Shown: piece by piece, positions 24,540-35,793 of the stretch | Position numbering within the stretch: the stretch's first letter is position 1 | Layout: every line of letters begins with the position of its first letter | From: Enterobacter cloacae | GTDB lineage: Bacteria; Pseudomonadota; Gammaproteobacteria; Enterobacterales; Enterobacteriaceae | Assembly (NCBI GenBank): GCA_014169315.1 | Contig: AP022133.1 | Location: 4,464,001-4,528,000, forward strand | Direction: 5' to 3' | Length of the DNA: 64,000 nt | Program-made: the position numbers and the translations under genes | The notes under the pieces: model-generated | What the model saw: only the letters and a program-made list of their open reading frames with translations | What the model was told of the DNA's origin: nothing | Database searches by the model: none

Positions 24540-25565
24540 TTGAAGTCCAGGAAAGAGGTTGCTACTGCGACCATGAAAGACGTTGCCCAAAAAGCGAAAG
24601 TCTCTACGGCAACAGTGTCCCGCGCATTAATGAACCCGGACAAAGTCTCCCAGGCAACCCGCAACCGGGTGGAACAGGCGGCGCTGGAAGTGGGGTATTT
24701 CCCGCAGGCGATGGGGCGTAACGTTAAGCGCAATGAATCGCGCACCATTCTGGTGATTGTGCCGGACATTTGCGATCCCTTCTTCAGCGAGATTATTCGC
24801 GGTATCGAAGTGACGGCGGCTGAGCAAGGTTATCTGGTGCTGATTGGCGACTGTGCCCACCAGAACCAGCAGGAAAAAACCTTTATCGACCTCATCATCA
24901 CCAAACAGATCGACGGCATGCTGCTGCTCGGCTCTCGTTTGCCGTTTGATGCCAGTATTGAAGAACAGCGTAATTTACCGCCGATGGTGATGGCCAACGA
25001 ATTCGCGCCAGAGTTGGAACTGCCGACCGTTCATATCGATAACCTGACCGCCGCATTCAACGCCGTGAACTATCTCCAGGAGCTGGGGCATAAGCGTATT
25101 GGCTGCATTGCCGGGCCGGAAGAGATGCCGCTGTGTCACTACCGCCTGCAGGGCTACGTTCAGGCGCTACGCCGCACGGGCGTCACTGTCGATCCACACT
25201 ACATCGCGCGTGGCGATTTCACCTTTGAAGCCGGTGGACAAGCGCTGGAAAAACTTCTGGCACTGCCTGAACCGCCTACTGCCGTGTTCTGTCACAGTGA
25301 CGTGATGGCACTGGGTGCATTATCGTATGCCAAACGTCGCGGCCTGCGCATACCAAAAGATTTATCGATTATTGGTTTCGATAATATTTCGCTTTCAGAA
25401 TTTTGCGATCCACCGCTCTCAACCGTCTCGCAGCCACGCTATGACATTGGTCGTGAAGCTATGCTTCTTTTGCTGGATCAACTGCATGGTCAGGCAGTTA
25501 GCAGCGGCTCACGGTTGCTGGACTGCGAACTGATTGTTCGTGGCACGACTCAGGCATTGACTTAA
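24540..25565 (+). CDS. cytR: CytR, LacI-family repressor of nucleoside uptake genes
   Basis: 341 residues from a TTG start at 24540, exactly the length of E. coli CytR. The TTG follows AGGAGA at good spacing. The open frame upstream to 24498 has no family similarity. The helix-turn-helix MKDVAQKAKVSTATVSRAL lies near residues 12-30, followed by a periplasmic-binding-like cytidine-sensing domain. CytR represses deo, udp, nup and cdd promoters together with CRP. Confidence 0.95.
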   Translation: MKSRKEVATATMKDVAQKAKVSTATVSRALMNPDKVSQATRNRVEQAALEVGYFPQAMGRNVKRNESRTILVIVPDICDPFFSEIIRGIEVTAAEQGYLVLIGDCAHQNQQEKTFIDLIITKQIDGMLLLGSRLPFDASIEEQRNLPPMVMANEFAPELELPTVHIDNLTAAFNAVNYLQELGHKRIGCIAGPEEMPLCHYRLQGYVQALRRTGVTVDPHYIARGDFTFEAGGQALEKLLALPEPPTAVFCHSDVMALGALSYAKRRGLRIPKDLSIIGFDNISLSEFCDPPLSTVSQPRYDIGREAMLLLLDQLHGQAVSSGSRLLDCELIVRGTTQALT

Positions 25566-25658
25566 AGTAAATGCCTTTAGGACACCCTTATCTGGTCAAA
25601 GCCCCGCCGCTTAAGTAACATGGCGGGCTGACGAACGAATAAATACAGCGAAACGATA

Positions 25659-26654
25659 GTGGCACAACGAGATTATGTACGTCGCGGCCAGCCGGCACCT
25701 TCGCGACGCAAAAAGAGTAGCTCAAGGAACAAGCAACGTAACCTGCCTGCTGTCTCGCCAGCAATGGTCGCTATTGCTGCGGCTGTACTGGTGGCCTTTA
25801 TTGGCGGTCTGTACTTTATTACTCACCATAAAAAAGAAGAGTCTGAGGCCCTTCAGGGCAACAAGGTTGCCGGGAATGGTCTGCCGCCAAAACCGGAAGA
25901 GCGCTGGCGTTATATTAAAGAGCTGGAAAGCCGCCAGCCAGGCGTTCGCGCACCGACTGAACCGTCCGCCGGTGGTGAAGTGGTGAACCCCAACCAGCTC
26001 ACCGACGAACAGCGCCAACTGTTGGCACAAATGCAGGCCGATATGCGCCAGCAACCTACGCAGTTGAACGAAGTGCCGTGGAACGAACAAACGCCGGAGC
26101 AGCGTCAGCAAACGCTGCAGCGACGTCAGGCCCAGCAACAGATTCAACAACAGCAGTTGGCGCAAACTCAGCCAGTACAGCAGCCTCGTACGCAGCCGCG
26201 AGTGACGGAACAACCGTACCAGCAGCCGCAACAACAGACGCGTACGGTGCAGTCGCAGCCTGTTCAACAGCAGCCAAAGACTCAGCCGCAAAAGCAAACG
26301 GCTCAGCCTTATCAGGATCTGTTGCAAACACCTGCGCATACCACCGCGCAACAGCCGAAAACGCAGCAGGCCGCACCGGTCACCAAAGAGACCGAAGCGC
26401 CGAAGCAAACGGCTGAGAAGAAAGACGAACGTCGCTGGATGGTTCAGTGTGGCTCGTTTAAAGGTGCAGAACAGGCCGAAACGGTACGTGCTCAGCTGGC
26501 GTTTGAAGGCTTTGATTCCCGCATAACCACCAACAATGGCTGGAATCGCGTGGTGATTGGCCCGGTCAAAGGCAAAGAAAATGCGGATGGCACGATCTCT
26601 CGTCTGAAGATGGCAGGTCACACAAACTGCATTCGACTCGCCTCCGGGGGTTGA
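25659..26654 (+). CDS. ftsN: FtsN, essential cell division protein
   Basis: 331 residues, slightly longer than E. coli FtsN (319). It starts at GTG (GTG GCA CAA CGA), as in E. coli. Basic cytoplasmic N-terminus, one transmembrane helix at about residues 34-55, a periplasmic juxtamembrane region with the essential short helices (PPKPEERWRYIKELE), a very Gln/Pro/Thr-rich linker about 130-240, and the C-terminal SPOR domain (about 254-331, RRWMVQCGSF to NCIRLASGG) that binds denuded septal glycan. It triggers septal peptidoglycan synthesis through FtsA and FtsQLB. Its stop codon overlaps the hslV heat-shock promoter. Confidence 0.96.
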   Translation: MAQRDYVRRGQPAPSRRKKSSSRNKQRNLPAVSPAMVAIAAAVLVAFIGGLYFITHHKKEESEALQGNKVAGNGLPPKPEERWRYIKELESRQPGVRAPTEPSAGGEVVNPNQLTDEQRQLLAQMQADMRQQPTQLNEVPWNEQTPEQRQQTLQRRQAQQQIQQQQLAQTQPVQQPRTQPRVTEQPYQQPQQQTRTVQSQPVQQQPKTQPQKQTAQPYQDLLQTPAHTTAQQPKTQQAAPVTKETEAPKQTAEKKDERRWMVQCGSFKGAEQAETVRAQLAFEGFDSRITTNNGWNRVVIGPVKGKENADGTISRLKMAGHTNCIRLASGG

Positions 26655-26678
26655 AACCCCCAAAATCCCCCCCATCTA
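26651..26678 (+). promoter_or_regulatory. sigma-32 promoter of hslVU
   Basis: TTGAAA (26651-26656) and CCCCATCTA (about 26670-26678), separated by about 14 bp, match the heat-shock sigma-32 pattern. The -35 overlaps the TGA stop of ftsN. The surrounding GGGGGTTGAAACCCCC is also a perfect palindrome. hslVU is a known sigma-32 operon. Confidence 0.8.
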
Positions 26679-26689
26679 TCATTCTATTC

Positions 26690-26713
26690 AGCCCTGAGCA
26701 CTGGCTCAGGGCT
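26690..26713 (+). promoter_or_regulatory. 5' UTR stem-loop of hslVU mRNA
   Basis: AGCCCTGAGC pairs with GCTCAGGGCT around ACTG, between the promoter and the hslV start. A comparable 5' inverted repeat is described for E. coli hslVU, where it stabilises the transcript. Confidence 0.7.
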
Positions 26714-26748
26714 TCTGTTTCCCGATTCTGTAACCAGGGGGTCTGCTC

Positions 26749-27279
26749 GTGACAACAATTGTAAGTGTACGCCGTAACGGCCAGGTGGTGATTGCCGGTG
26801 ATGGCCAGGCCACGCTGGGTAATACCGTCATGAAAGGCAACGTGAAAAAAGTCCGTCGTTTATATAACGACAAAGTGATCGCCGGTTTTGCGGGCGGCAC
26901 GGCTGATGCCTTCACGCTGTTTGAACTGTTTGAACGTAAACTGGAAATGCACCAGGGTCATCTGGTGAAAGCCGCCGTTGAGCTGGCGAAAGACTGGCGT
27001 ACCGATCGTATGCTGCGCAAGCTCGAAGCGCTGCTGGCCGTGGCCGATGAAACTGCCTCACTGATTATCACCGGTAACGGTGACGTTATTCAGCCGGAAA
27101 ACGACCTGATTGCCATCGGCTCTGGCGGCCCTTATGCCCAGGCTGCGGCCCGTGCGCTGTTGGAAAATACCGACATGAACGCGCGTGATATCGCAGTGAA
27201 AGCGTTGGATATTGCAGGAGATATCTGCATCTATACCAACCACAACCACACCATCGAAGAATTACCGTCTAAAGCGTAA
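26749..27279 (+). CDS. hslV: HslV, ATP-dependent protease catalytic subunit
   Basis: 176 residues. GTG start; after removal of the initiator the nucleophile is the N-terminal Thr of TTIVSVRR. Proteasome beta-type fold; two hexamers dock with HslU to degrade misfolded and regulatory proteins. hslU follows 9 bp later. Heat-shock promoter upstream. Confidence 0.97.
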   Translation: MTTIVSVRRNGQVVIAGDGQATLGNTVMKGNVKKVRRLYNDKVIAGFAGGTADAFTLFELFERKLEMHQGHLVKAAVELAKDWRTDRMLRKLEALLAVADETASLIITGNGDVIQPENDLIAIGSGGPYAQAAARALLENTDMNARDIAVKALDIAGDICIYTNHNHTIEELPSKA

Positions 27280-27288
27280 GGATCTCCC

Positions 27289-28620
27289 ATGTCTGAAATG
27301 ACCCCACGCGAAATTGTCAGCGAACTGAACAAACACATTATTGGCCAGGATAACGCTAAGCGTTCTGTGGCCATCGCCCTGCGTAACCGCTGGCGTCGTA
27401 TGCAGCTTGATGAAGAGCTGCGCCACGAAGTCACACCGAAAAACATTCTGATGATCGGCCCGACCGGTGTCGGTAAAACCGAAATCGCCCGTCGTCTGGC
27501 GAAACTGGCTAACGCACCCTTCATCAAAGTTGAAGCCACCAAGTTCACCGAAGTGGGCTATGTGGGTAAAGAAGTGGACTCCATCATCCGCGATCTGACC
27601 GATTCCGCGATCAAGATGGTGCGTGTCCAGGCTATCGAGAAAAACCGCTTCCGCGCCGAAGAGATGGCCGAAGAGCGTATTCTCGACGTGCTGATCCCAC
27701 CAGCAAAAAACAACTGGGGCCAGGCTGAACAGCAGTCTGAACCTTCGGCGGCGCGTCAGGCTTTCCGCAAAAAACTGCGTGAAGGTCAGCTGGACGACAA
27801 AGAGATTGAGATCGATCTCGCTGCTGCGCCAATGGGTGTGGAAATCATGGCTCCTCCGGGCATGGAAGAGATGACCAGCCAGTTGCAGTCCATGTTCCAG
27901 AACCTGGGTGGCCAGAAGCAGAAAGCGCGTAAGCTGAAAATCAAAGAAGCGATGAAGCTGCTGATTGAAGAAGAAGCGGCGAAGCTGGTGAACCCGGAAG
28001 AGCTGAAGCAAGATGCTATCGATGCGGTTGAGCAGCACGGTATCGTGTTTATCGACGAAATCGACAAGATCTGTAAGCGCGGCAACGCGTCCGGCCCGGA
28101 CGTCTCCCGCGAAGGCGTACAGCGCGACCTGCTGCCGCTGGTTGAAGGCTGCACCGTCTCCACCAAGCACGGTATGGTAAAAACGGACCACATCCTGTTT
28201 ATCGCTTCCGGTGCGTTCCAGATTGCCAGCCCGTCTGACCTGATCCCGGAACTGCAGGGTCGTCTGCCGATCCGCGTTGAACTGCAGGCGCTGACCACCG
28301 AAGATTTCGAACGTATCCTGACCGAGCCAAACGCGTCGGTGACCGTACAGTACAAAGCACTGATGGCCACCGAAGGCGTGAATATCGACTTTACCGAGGA
28401 CGGTATCAAACGTATCGCCCAGGCCGCATGGCAGGTCAACGAAACCACCGAGAACATTGGTGCGCGTCGTCTGCACACGGTGCTGGAACGCCTGATGGAA
28501 GATATCTCTTATGATGCGAGCGACCTTAACGGTCAAAGCATTACCATTGACGCAGAGTATGTGGGTAAACACCTGGATGCGTTAGTGGCAGATGAAGATC
28601 TGAGCCGTTTTATCCTATAA
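27289..28620 (+). CDS. hslU: HslU, AAA+ unfoldase of the HslUV protease
   Basis: 443 residues. Walker A GPTGVGKT at 57-64 and Walker B VFIDEIDK near 253-260. The variable I-domain lies between them, with the pore motif GYVGKE near residue 90. The C-terminal EDLSRFIL tail, which inserts into HslV and opens it, is present. Last gene of hslVU, followed by a strong terminator. Confidence 0.98.
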   Translation: MSEMTPREIVSELNKHIIGQDNAKRSVAIALRNRWRRMQLDEELRHEVTPKNILMIGPTGVGKTEIARRLAKLANAPFIKVEATKFTEVGYVGKEVDSIIRDLTDSAIKMVRVQAIEKNRFRAEEMAEERILDVLIPPAKNNWGQAEQQSEPSAARQAFRKKLREGQLDDKEIEIDLAAAPMGVEIMAPPGMEEMTSQLQSMFQNLGGQKQKARKLKIKEAMKLLIEEEAAKLVNPEELKQDAIDAVEQHGIVFIDEIDKICKRGNASGPDVSREGVQRDLLPLVEGCTVSTKHGMVKTDHILFIASGAFQIASPSDLIPELQGRLPIRVELQALTTEDFERILTEPNASVTVQYKALMATEGVNIDFTEDGIKRIAQAAWQVNETTENIGARRLHTVLERLMEDISYDASDLNGQSITIDAEYVGKHLDALVADEDLSRFIL

Positions 28621-28648
28621 TCGCGGTTACTGCATTCTCATCACTGTT

Positions 28649-28675
28649 AATGGGGCTGAAAAGCCCCATTTTTAT
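28649..28675 (+). terminator. hslVU terminator
   Basis: ATGGGGCT-GAAA-AGCCCCAT followed by TTTTATT just after hslU. Confidence 0.92.
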
Positions 28676-28688
28676 TGGCTAAATAACT

Positions 28689-29609
28689 ATGACTGATATC
28701 AGCCGTACTCAGGCGTGGCTCGAAAGTCTGCGCCCTAAAACCCTTCCTCTGGCCTTTGCCGCAATCATTGTCGGCACTGCCCTTGCCTGGTGGCAGGGCC
28801 ATTTCGATCCGCTGGTTGCCTTGCTTGCACTTGTTACTGCTGGTTTGCTGCAAATTCTCTCTAATCTCGCCAACGACTATGGTGATGCAGAGAAAGGCAG
28901 CGATAAACCCGACCGTATCGGGCCGCTGCGCGGAATGCAGAAAGGGGTGATTACCCAGCCGCAGATGAAACGTGCGCTGATTATCACCGTCGTGCTGATT
29001 TGCCTGTCCGGTCTGGCGCTGGTGTCTGTTGCCTGTAAAACAACGGCTGATTTCATTGGCTTTATGGTGCTGGGTGTGCTCGCGATTATCGCGGCCATTA
29101 CCTACACCGTCGGTACGCGCCCTTACGGTTATATCGGCCTGGGTGATATCTCTGTGCTGGTATTCTTCGGCTGGCTGAGCGTGATGGGCAGCGGGTACTT
29201 ACAGGCACATATGCTCATCCCTGCCCTGTTCCTGCCGGCGACCGCCTGCGGTCTGCTGGCTACTGCGGTACTCAACATCAACAACCTGCGCGATATCGAC
29301 AGCGACCGCGAGAACGGCAAAAACACGCTGGCAGTCCGTCTGGGGCCGGTTAACGCCCGCCGTTATCATGCGTGTCTGTTGATTGGCGCGCTGGTCTGCC
29401 TGGCCCTGTTTAACCTGATCTCCCTGCACAGCCTGTGGGGCTGGCTGTTCGTGCTCGCTGCGCCGATGCTGGTGAAACAGGCTCGCTTTGTGATGCGGGA
29501 ACTTAGCCCGACGGCAATGCCCCCCATGCTGGAACGCACGGTAAAAGGTGCATTGCTGACTAACCTGTTGTTCGTGCTAGGGATTGTTTTAAGCCAGATA
29601 CTGAGTTAA
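28689..29609 (+). CDS. menA: MenA, 1,4-dihydroxy-2-naphthoate octaprenyltransferase
   Basis: 306 residues. UbiA-type integral membrane prenyltransferase that makes demethylmenaquinone. About eight to nine hydrophobic helices; the first Asp-rich motif NDYGDAEKGSD is at residues 62-72 and a second, NLRDIDSDRENGK, lies near residue 200. No other men gene is nearby, as in E. coli. Not obviously in an operon with rraA, which has a 92-bp gap and its own probable promoter. Confidence 0.96.
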   Translation: MTDISRTQAWLESLRPKTLPLAFAAIIVGTALAWWQGHFDPLVALLALVTAGLLQILSNLANDYGDAEKGSDKPDRIGPLRGMQKGVITQPQMKRALIITVVLICLSGLALVSVACKTTADFIGFMVLGVLAIIAAITYTVGTRPYGYIGLGDISVLVFFGWLSVMGSGYLQAHMLIPALFLPATACGLLATAVLNINNLRDIDSDRENGKNTLAVRLGPVNARRYHACLLIGALVCLALFNLISLHSLWGWLFVLAAPMLVKQARFVMRELSPTAMPPMLERTVKGALLTNLLFVLGIVLSQILS

Positions 29610-29701
29610 CTGACAAATATCAATTAACAATTGATGATTTTGCCAACAACGCGTTTCGCACGATATACTGAACACATTCGCAGCAACAGAGCGGTAACCC
29701 T

Positions 29702-30187
29702 ATGAAATACGATACCTCCGAGCTTTGTGACATCTACCAGGAAGATGTCAACGTCGTTGAACCGCTGTTCTCCAACTTTGGTGGGCGGTCGTCGTTTGGC
29801 GGGCAAATCATCACGGTGAAATGTTTCGAGGATAACGGGTTGCTGTACGATCTGCTCGAACAGAATGGCCGTGGCCGTATCCTGCTGGTCGATGGCGGCG
29901 GTTCCGTGCGCCGGGCCCTCATCGACGCCGATCTTGCCCGTCTTGCCATGCAAAACGAGTGGGAAGGCATTGTGGTTTACGGTGCAGTACGCCAGGTCGA
30001 TGACCTGGAAGAGCTGGATCTCGGCATTCAGGCCATCGCAGCCATACCGGTAGGTGCGGCAGGTGAAGGCATCGGCGAAAGCGACGTGCGCGTGAATTTC
30101 GGCGGCGTGACCTTCTTCTCCGGCGACCACCTCTATGCCGATAACACCGGCATTATCCTTTCGGAAGATCCGCTGGATATTGAGTAA
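29702..30187 (+). CDS. rraA: RraA, regulator of RNase E activity
   Basis: 161 residues. It forms a ring-shaped trimer that binds the C-terminal scaffold of RNase E and inhibits its endonuclease activity, so it globally slows mRNA decay. Near-identical to E. coli RraA throughout ([18 protein letters not shown]). Convergent with zapB. Confidence 0.96.
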   Translation: MKYDTSELCDIYQEDVNVVEPLFSNFGGRSSFGGQIITVKCFEDNGLLYDLLEQNGRGRILLVDGGGSVRRALIDADLARLAMQNEWEGIVVYGAVRQVDDLEELDLGIQAIAAIPVGAAGEGIGESDVRVNFGGVTFFSGDHLYADNTGIILSEDPLDIE

Positions 30188-30221
30188 TACCGTTGTTTTA
30201 CCGCGATTTTGCGTGAACCAT

Positions 30222-30265
30222 AAAAAAGCCGGGTGGCGTCAACGCTTTACCCGGCTTATTTTCAT
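30222..30265. terminator. bidirectional REP-like terminator rraA/zapB
   Basis: AAAAAAGCCGGGT and ACCCGGCTTATTTT arms around GGCGTCAACGCTTT: a REP-like palindrome with A and T runs, between convergent genes. Confidence 0.85.
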
Positions 30266-30284
30266 CTGTATTTCCCGAGAGAAA

Positions 30285-30922
<638 letters not shown>

Positions 30923-31768
30923 ATGAGTCAGACATCAACCTTAAAAGGCCAGTGCATCGCCGAGTTCCTTGGTACCGGGTTGTTGATATTCTTCGGAGTG
31001 GGCTGTGTCGCTGCACTGAAAGTGGCGGGTGCCAGTTTTGGTCAGTGGGAAATCAGTATCATCTGGGGTCTGGGTGTGGCAATGGCCATTTACCTGACCG
31101 CAGGCGTTTCTGGTGCACATCTTAACCCGGCGGTAACCATCGCACTGTGGCTGTTCGCGTGCTTTGACGGACGCAAAGTTGTTCCGTTCATCATTTCTCA
31201 ATTTGCCGGCGCGTTTTGTGCAGCGGCGTTAGTTTACGGGCTTTATTACAATCTTTTCATCGACTTCGAGCAAGCACATCATATGGTGCGCGGCAGTGTC
31301 GAAAGTATTGATCTCGCAGGTATCTTCTCAACGTATCCAAACCCGCATATCAATTTTGTGCAGGCGTTCGCAGTTGAAACAGTGATTACCGCTATCCTGA
31401 TGGGCGTTATCCTGGCGCTGACTGACGATGGTAACGGCATTCCGCGTGGCCCGCTGGCTCCGCTGCTGATTGGCCTGCTGATTGCCGTGATTGGCGCATC
31501 AATGGGCCCACTGACCGGTTTCGCCATGAACCCGGCGCGTGATATCGGGCCAAAAGCCTTCGCCTTTATCGCAGGCTGGGGCGACGTAGCCTTCACCGGT
31601 GGCAAAGACATTCCTTACTTCCTGGTACCGCTGTTTGCGCCGGTTGTCGGGGCTGCGCTGGGTGCGTTTAGCTACCGCAAATTAATTGGTCGCCACTTAC
31701 CGTGCGACACCTGTGTGGAAGAGGAGAAGGAAACAACTTCTGCCGCACAACAAAAAGCTTCGCTGTAA
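30923..31768 (+). CDS. glpF: GlpF, glycerol facilitator
   Basis: 281 residues from ATG 30923, the E. coli length; the frame is open 13 codons earlier. Inner-membrane aquaglyceroporin with six transmembrane helices and two NPA half-helices: HLNPA with N68 and FAMNPAR near N203. It gives passive entry of glycerol, trapped inside by GlpK. First gene of glpFK. Confidence 0.97.
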   Translation: MSQTSTLKGQCIAEFLGTGLLIFFGVGCVAALKVAGASFGQWEISIIWGLGVAMAIYLTAGVSGAHLNPAVTIALWLFACFDGRKVVPFIISQFAGAFCAAALVYGLYYNLFIDFEQAHHMVRGSVESIDLAGIFSTYPNPHINFVQAFAVETVITAILMGVILALTDDGNGIPRGPLAPLLIGLLIAVIGASMGPLTGFAMNPARDIGPKAFAFIAGWGDVAFTGGKDIPYFLVPLFAPVVGAALGAFSYRKLIGRHLPCDTCVEEEKETTSAAQQKASL

Positions 31769-33298
<1,530 letters not shown>

Positions 33299-33313
33299 TT
33301 TACCCCCACCTAA

Positions 33314-33336
33314 CCTTCTCCCCACAGGGGAGAGGG
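33314..33336 (+). terminator. stem-loop after glpK
   Basis: CCTTCTCCCC-ACA-GGGGAGAGGG, 15 nt after the glpK stop. No T run. Member of the CCCTCTCC palindrome class. It may attenuate read-through into glpX. Confidence 0.5.
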
Positions 33337-33407
33337 TTACCCAAACCGCACCCAACGCCACTCTGTGATAAACTTCGTGCAATTCCTTTTGACTGCACGA
33401 GTACCTC

Positions 33408-34418
33408 ATGAAACGTGAACTTGCTATCGAATTTTCCCGCGTGACCGAAGCGGCCGCGCTGGCGGGCTATAAATGGCTGGGTCGTGGCGACAAAAACACC
33501 GCTGACGGCGCGGCTGTCCATGCCATGCGCATTGTGCTTAACCAGGTCAACATCGACGGCACCATCGTGATTGGCGAGGGCGAGATCGACGAAGCGCCCA
33601 TGCTCTACATCGGTGAAAAAGTTGGTACGGGCAAAGGTGATGCCGTGGATATCGCCGTCGACCCGATCGAAGGGACCCGCATGACGGCAATGGGCCAGGC
33701 CAACGCGCTGGCGGTACTGGCGGTGGGTGACAAAGGCTGTTTCCTCAACGCACCCGATATGTACATGGAAAAGCTGATTGTCGGCCCTGGCGCGAAAGGC
33801 GCTATCGACCTCAGCCTGCCGCTGGAAGAGAACCTGCGCAATATAGCCAAAGCGCTGGGTAAACCGCTTAGCGAGTTGACCGTAACGATTCTGGCGAAAC
33901 CGCGCCATGACGCGACCATTGCGCAGATGCAAAAGCTTGGCGTGCGCGTATTTGCCATCCCGGACGGTGACGTGGCCGCCTCTATTCTGACCTGTATGCC
34001 AGACAGCGAAGTGGACGTGCTTTACGGTATCGGCGGTGCACCGGAAGGTGTGGTTTCTGCTGCGGTGATCCGCGCGCTGGACGGCGATATGCAGGCGCGA
34101 CTGCTGCCGCGTCATGAAGTCAAAGGCGACAGCGCAGAGAACCGCCGTATCGGCGAAGACGAGCTGGCACGCTGTGAAGCAATGGGCATCGAAGCCAATA
34201 AAGTCCTCGCTCTGGACGAAATGGCGCGCAGCGATAACGTTATTTTCTCCGCCACCGGTATCACCAAAGGCGATCTGCTGGACGGTATCACCCGCAAGGG
34301 CAACATGGCGACCACCGAAACGCTGCTGATCCGCGGTAAGTCGCGCACCATTCGCCGTATACAGTCTATCCACTATCTCGATCGCAAAGACCCGGACGTA
34401 CAGACCCACATTCTGTAA
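33408..34418 (+). CDS. glpX: GlpX, class II fructose-1,6-bisphosphatase
   Basis: 336 residues. Li-sensitive metal-dependent phosphatase converting fructose 1,6-bisphosphate to fructose 6-phosphate. Metal and phosphate motifs GEGEIDEAPMLYIGE near residue 49 and VDPIEGTRM near residue 84 are intact. It is downstream of glpFK, as in E. coli, where it supports gluconeogenesis on glycerol. Confidence 0.97.
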   Translation: MKRELAIEFSRVTEAAALAGYKWLGRGDKNTADGAAVHAMRIVLNQVNIDGTIVIGEGEIDEAPMLYIGEKVGTGKGDAVDIAVDPIEGTRMTAMGQANALAVLAVGDKGCFLNAPDMYMEKLIVGPGAKGAIDLSLPLEENLRNIAKALGKPLSELTVTILAKPRHDATIAQMQKLGVRVFAIPDGDVAASILTCMPDSEVDVLYGIGGAPEGVVSAAVIRALDGDMQARLLPRHEVKGDSAENRRIGEDELARCEAMGIEANKVLALDEMARSDNVIFSATGITKGDLLDGITRKGNMATTETLLIRGKSRTIRRIQSIHYLDRKDPDVQTHIL

Positions 34419-34514
34419 AACCGTTTGATCGATAGAGCTTTCCGGCCCATATGGGCTGGAAATCTTCACCACAAGTACGGAAGATAGAACAGAGATACAG
34501 CACAGGAGAAGATC

Positions 34515-35261
34515 ATGGCGGACTGGGTAACAGGTAAAATCACAAAGATACAATTCTGGACCGATGCGCTATTTAGTCTCACCGTGCATGCTCCCGTCCA
34601 CCCGTTTACCGCCGGACAATTCGCAAAGCTGGGGCTGGATGTCGACGGCGAGCGCGTGCAACGCGCCTACTCTTACGTCAACGCACCCGACAATCCAGAT
34701 CTCGAGTTTTATCTTGTCACCGTCCCGGACGGTAAGCTCAGCCCGCGCCTGGCGGCACTTAAACCCGGCGATGATGTGCAGATTGTGAGTGAAGCGGCAG
34801 GTTTCTTTGTGCTGGATGAAATCCCGGACTGCGATACCCTCTGGATGCTGGCAACCGGCACCGCTATCGGCCCTTACCTTTCTATCCTGCAGTATGGCAA
34901 AGACCTTGAGCGCTTCAAAAACATCGTGCTGGTTCACGCCGCGCGCTATGCTGCCGACCTAAGCTATCTGCCACAGATGCAGGCGCTGGAACAACAGTAT
35001 GGCGGGAAATTGAAAATTCAGACCGTCGTCAGCCGGGAAACCGCAGCAGGTTCGCTGACGGGTCGTGTACCGGCGTTGATTGAGAGTGGTGCACTGGAAG
35101 CGGCGGTGGGCTTGCCGATGAATACCGAAACCAGCCACGTCATGCTGTGCGGTAACCCGCAGATGGTTCGGGACACGCAGCAGCTCCTGAAAGAGACCCG
35201 GCAGATGACAAAACATCTTCGCCGTCGACCGGGCCATATGACCGCCGAACACTACTGGTGA
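34515..35261 (+). CDS. fpr: Fpr, ferredoxin/flavodoxin-NADP+ reductase
   Basis: 248 residues, E. coli length. FAD-binding RAYSYVNAPDN near residue 50, NADP-binding GTAIGPYLSIL near residue 115, and the C-terminal HLRRRPGHMTAEHYW that stacks on FAD. It supplies electrons to flavodoxin or ferredoxin enzymes and is a SoxRS-regulated gene in E. coli. The yiiS and uspD genes that flank it in E. coli are missing here. Its stop codon abuts that of yiiR. Confidence 0.96.
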   Translation: MADWVTGKITKIQFWTDALFSLTVHAPVHPFTAGQFAKLGLDVDGERVQRAYSYVNAPDNPDLEFYLVTVPDGKLSPRLAALKPGDDVQIVSEAAGFFVLDEIPDCDTLWMLATGTAIGPYLSILQYGKDLERFKNIVLVHAARYAADLSYLPQMQALEQQYGGKLKIQTVVSRETAAGSLTGRVPALIESGALEAAVGLPMNTETSHVMLCGNPQMVRDTQQLLKETRQMTKHLRRRPGHMTAEHYW

Positions 35262-35681
35262 TCAGCGGTACTTCACCTCAAGGGTATCTTTACCGTATTT
35301 GTTCTCGCTCTGGGTGCCGATAAACGCGCCCAGATCGACAACCATCATCACAAAGATAATGGTCGGCAGTAGCCTGCCCACCACCCAGGGGAGGATGGAC
35401 GGAAGCATCGACCAGTTCCCCGCCACCAGCATCCACGCCACAATAATCAGAAATGCCCACGCACCGGAACGACCGCGATCGTGCAGGCGTTTCACCACCA
35501 CAGCGGCTGTTGGCCACAACAGGCACACCAACGCAAATGCCGCCGTCTGCGTACTCAGCCACGCGTTATAGGCAATGAAAAAAAGGAGCAACATGGCGAC
35601 AATCCACGTCACCATCCAGATCCAGAAATCACGGCGTCCAATACGCCCTTTGAATGAAAACAACCACTGCTGTATGGTCAT
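35262..35681 (-). CDS. yiiR: YiiR, DUF805 inner-membrane protein
   Basis: 139 residues from ATG 35681 (MTIQQWLFSFKGRIGRRDFW); the open frame to 35741 adds 20 dissimilar codons. The DUF805 features are a cytoplasmic GRIGRRDFW start, four hydrophobic segments, and VVVKRLHDRGRSG between helices 2 and 3. Function unknown. It is convergent with fpr, with no spacer between stop codons. Confidence 0.9.
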   Translation of the reverse strand: MTIQQWLFSFKGRIGRRDFWIWMVTWIVAMLLLFFIAYNAWLSTQTAAFALVCLLWPTAAVVVKRLHDRGRSGAWAFLIIVAWMLVAGNWSMLPSILPWVVGRLLPTIIFVMMVVDLGAFIGTQSENKYGKDTLEVKYR

Positions 35682-35793
35682 GTAAGGTTCCTTATTATCG
35701 TATGGTGCGCATTTTACCCTGGAGTTGTGACCTTTTGACAAGCCGACCAGATATCGATTTAATCATGAGCCATTACGGCCAGGGGCAATATTG

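Noticed and set aside
25722..26675. 317-codon Leu/Arg-rich open frame antisense to ftsN
   Set aside because: Caused by the Gln-codon repeat of the FtsN linker; CAG read in reverse gives Leu. No conserved domain.
27262..28572. 436-codon open frame antisense to hslU
   Set aside because: It mirrors the highly conserved hslU codons, has biased composition (many His, Phe, Arg) and no recognisable domain. It is a shadow of GC-skewed coding.
33300..34553. 417-codon open frame antisense to glpX
   Set aside because: Lies wholly opposite glpX and flanks, no ribosome-binding site or family resemblance.
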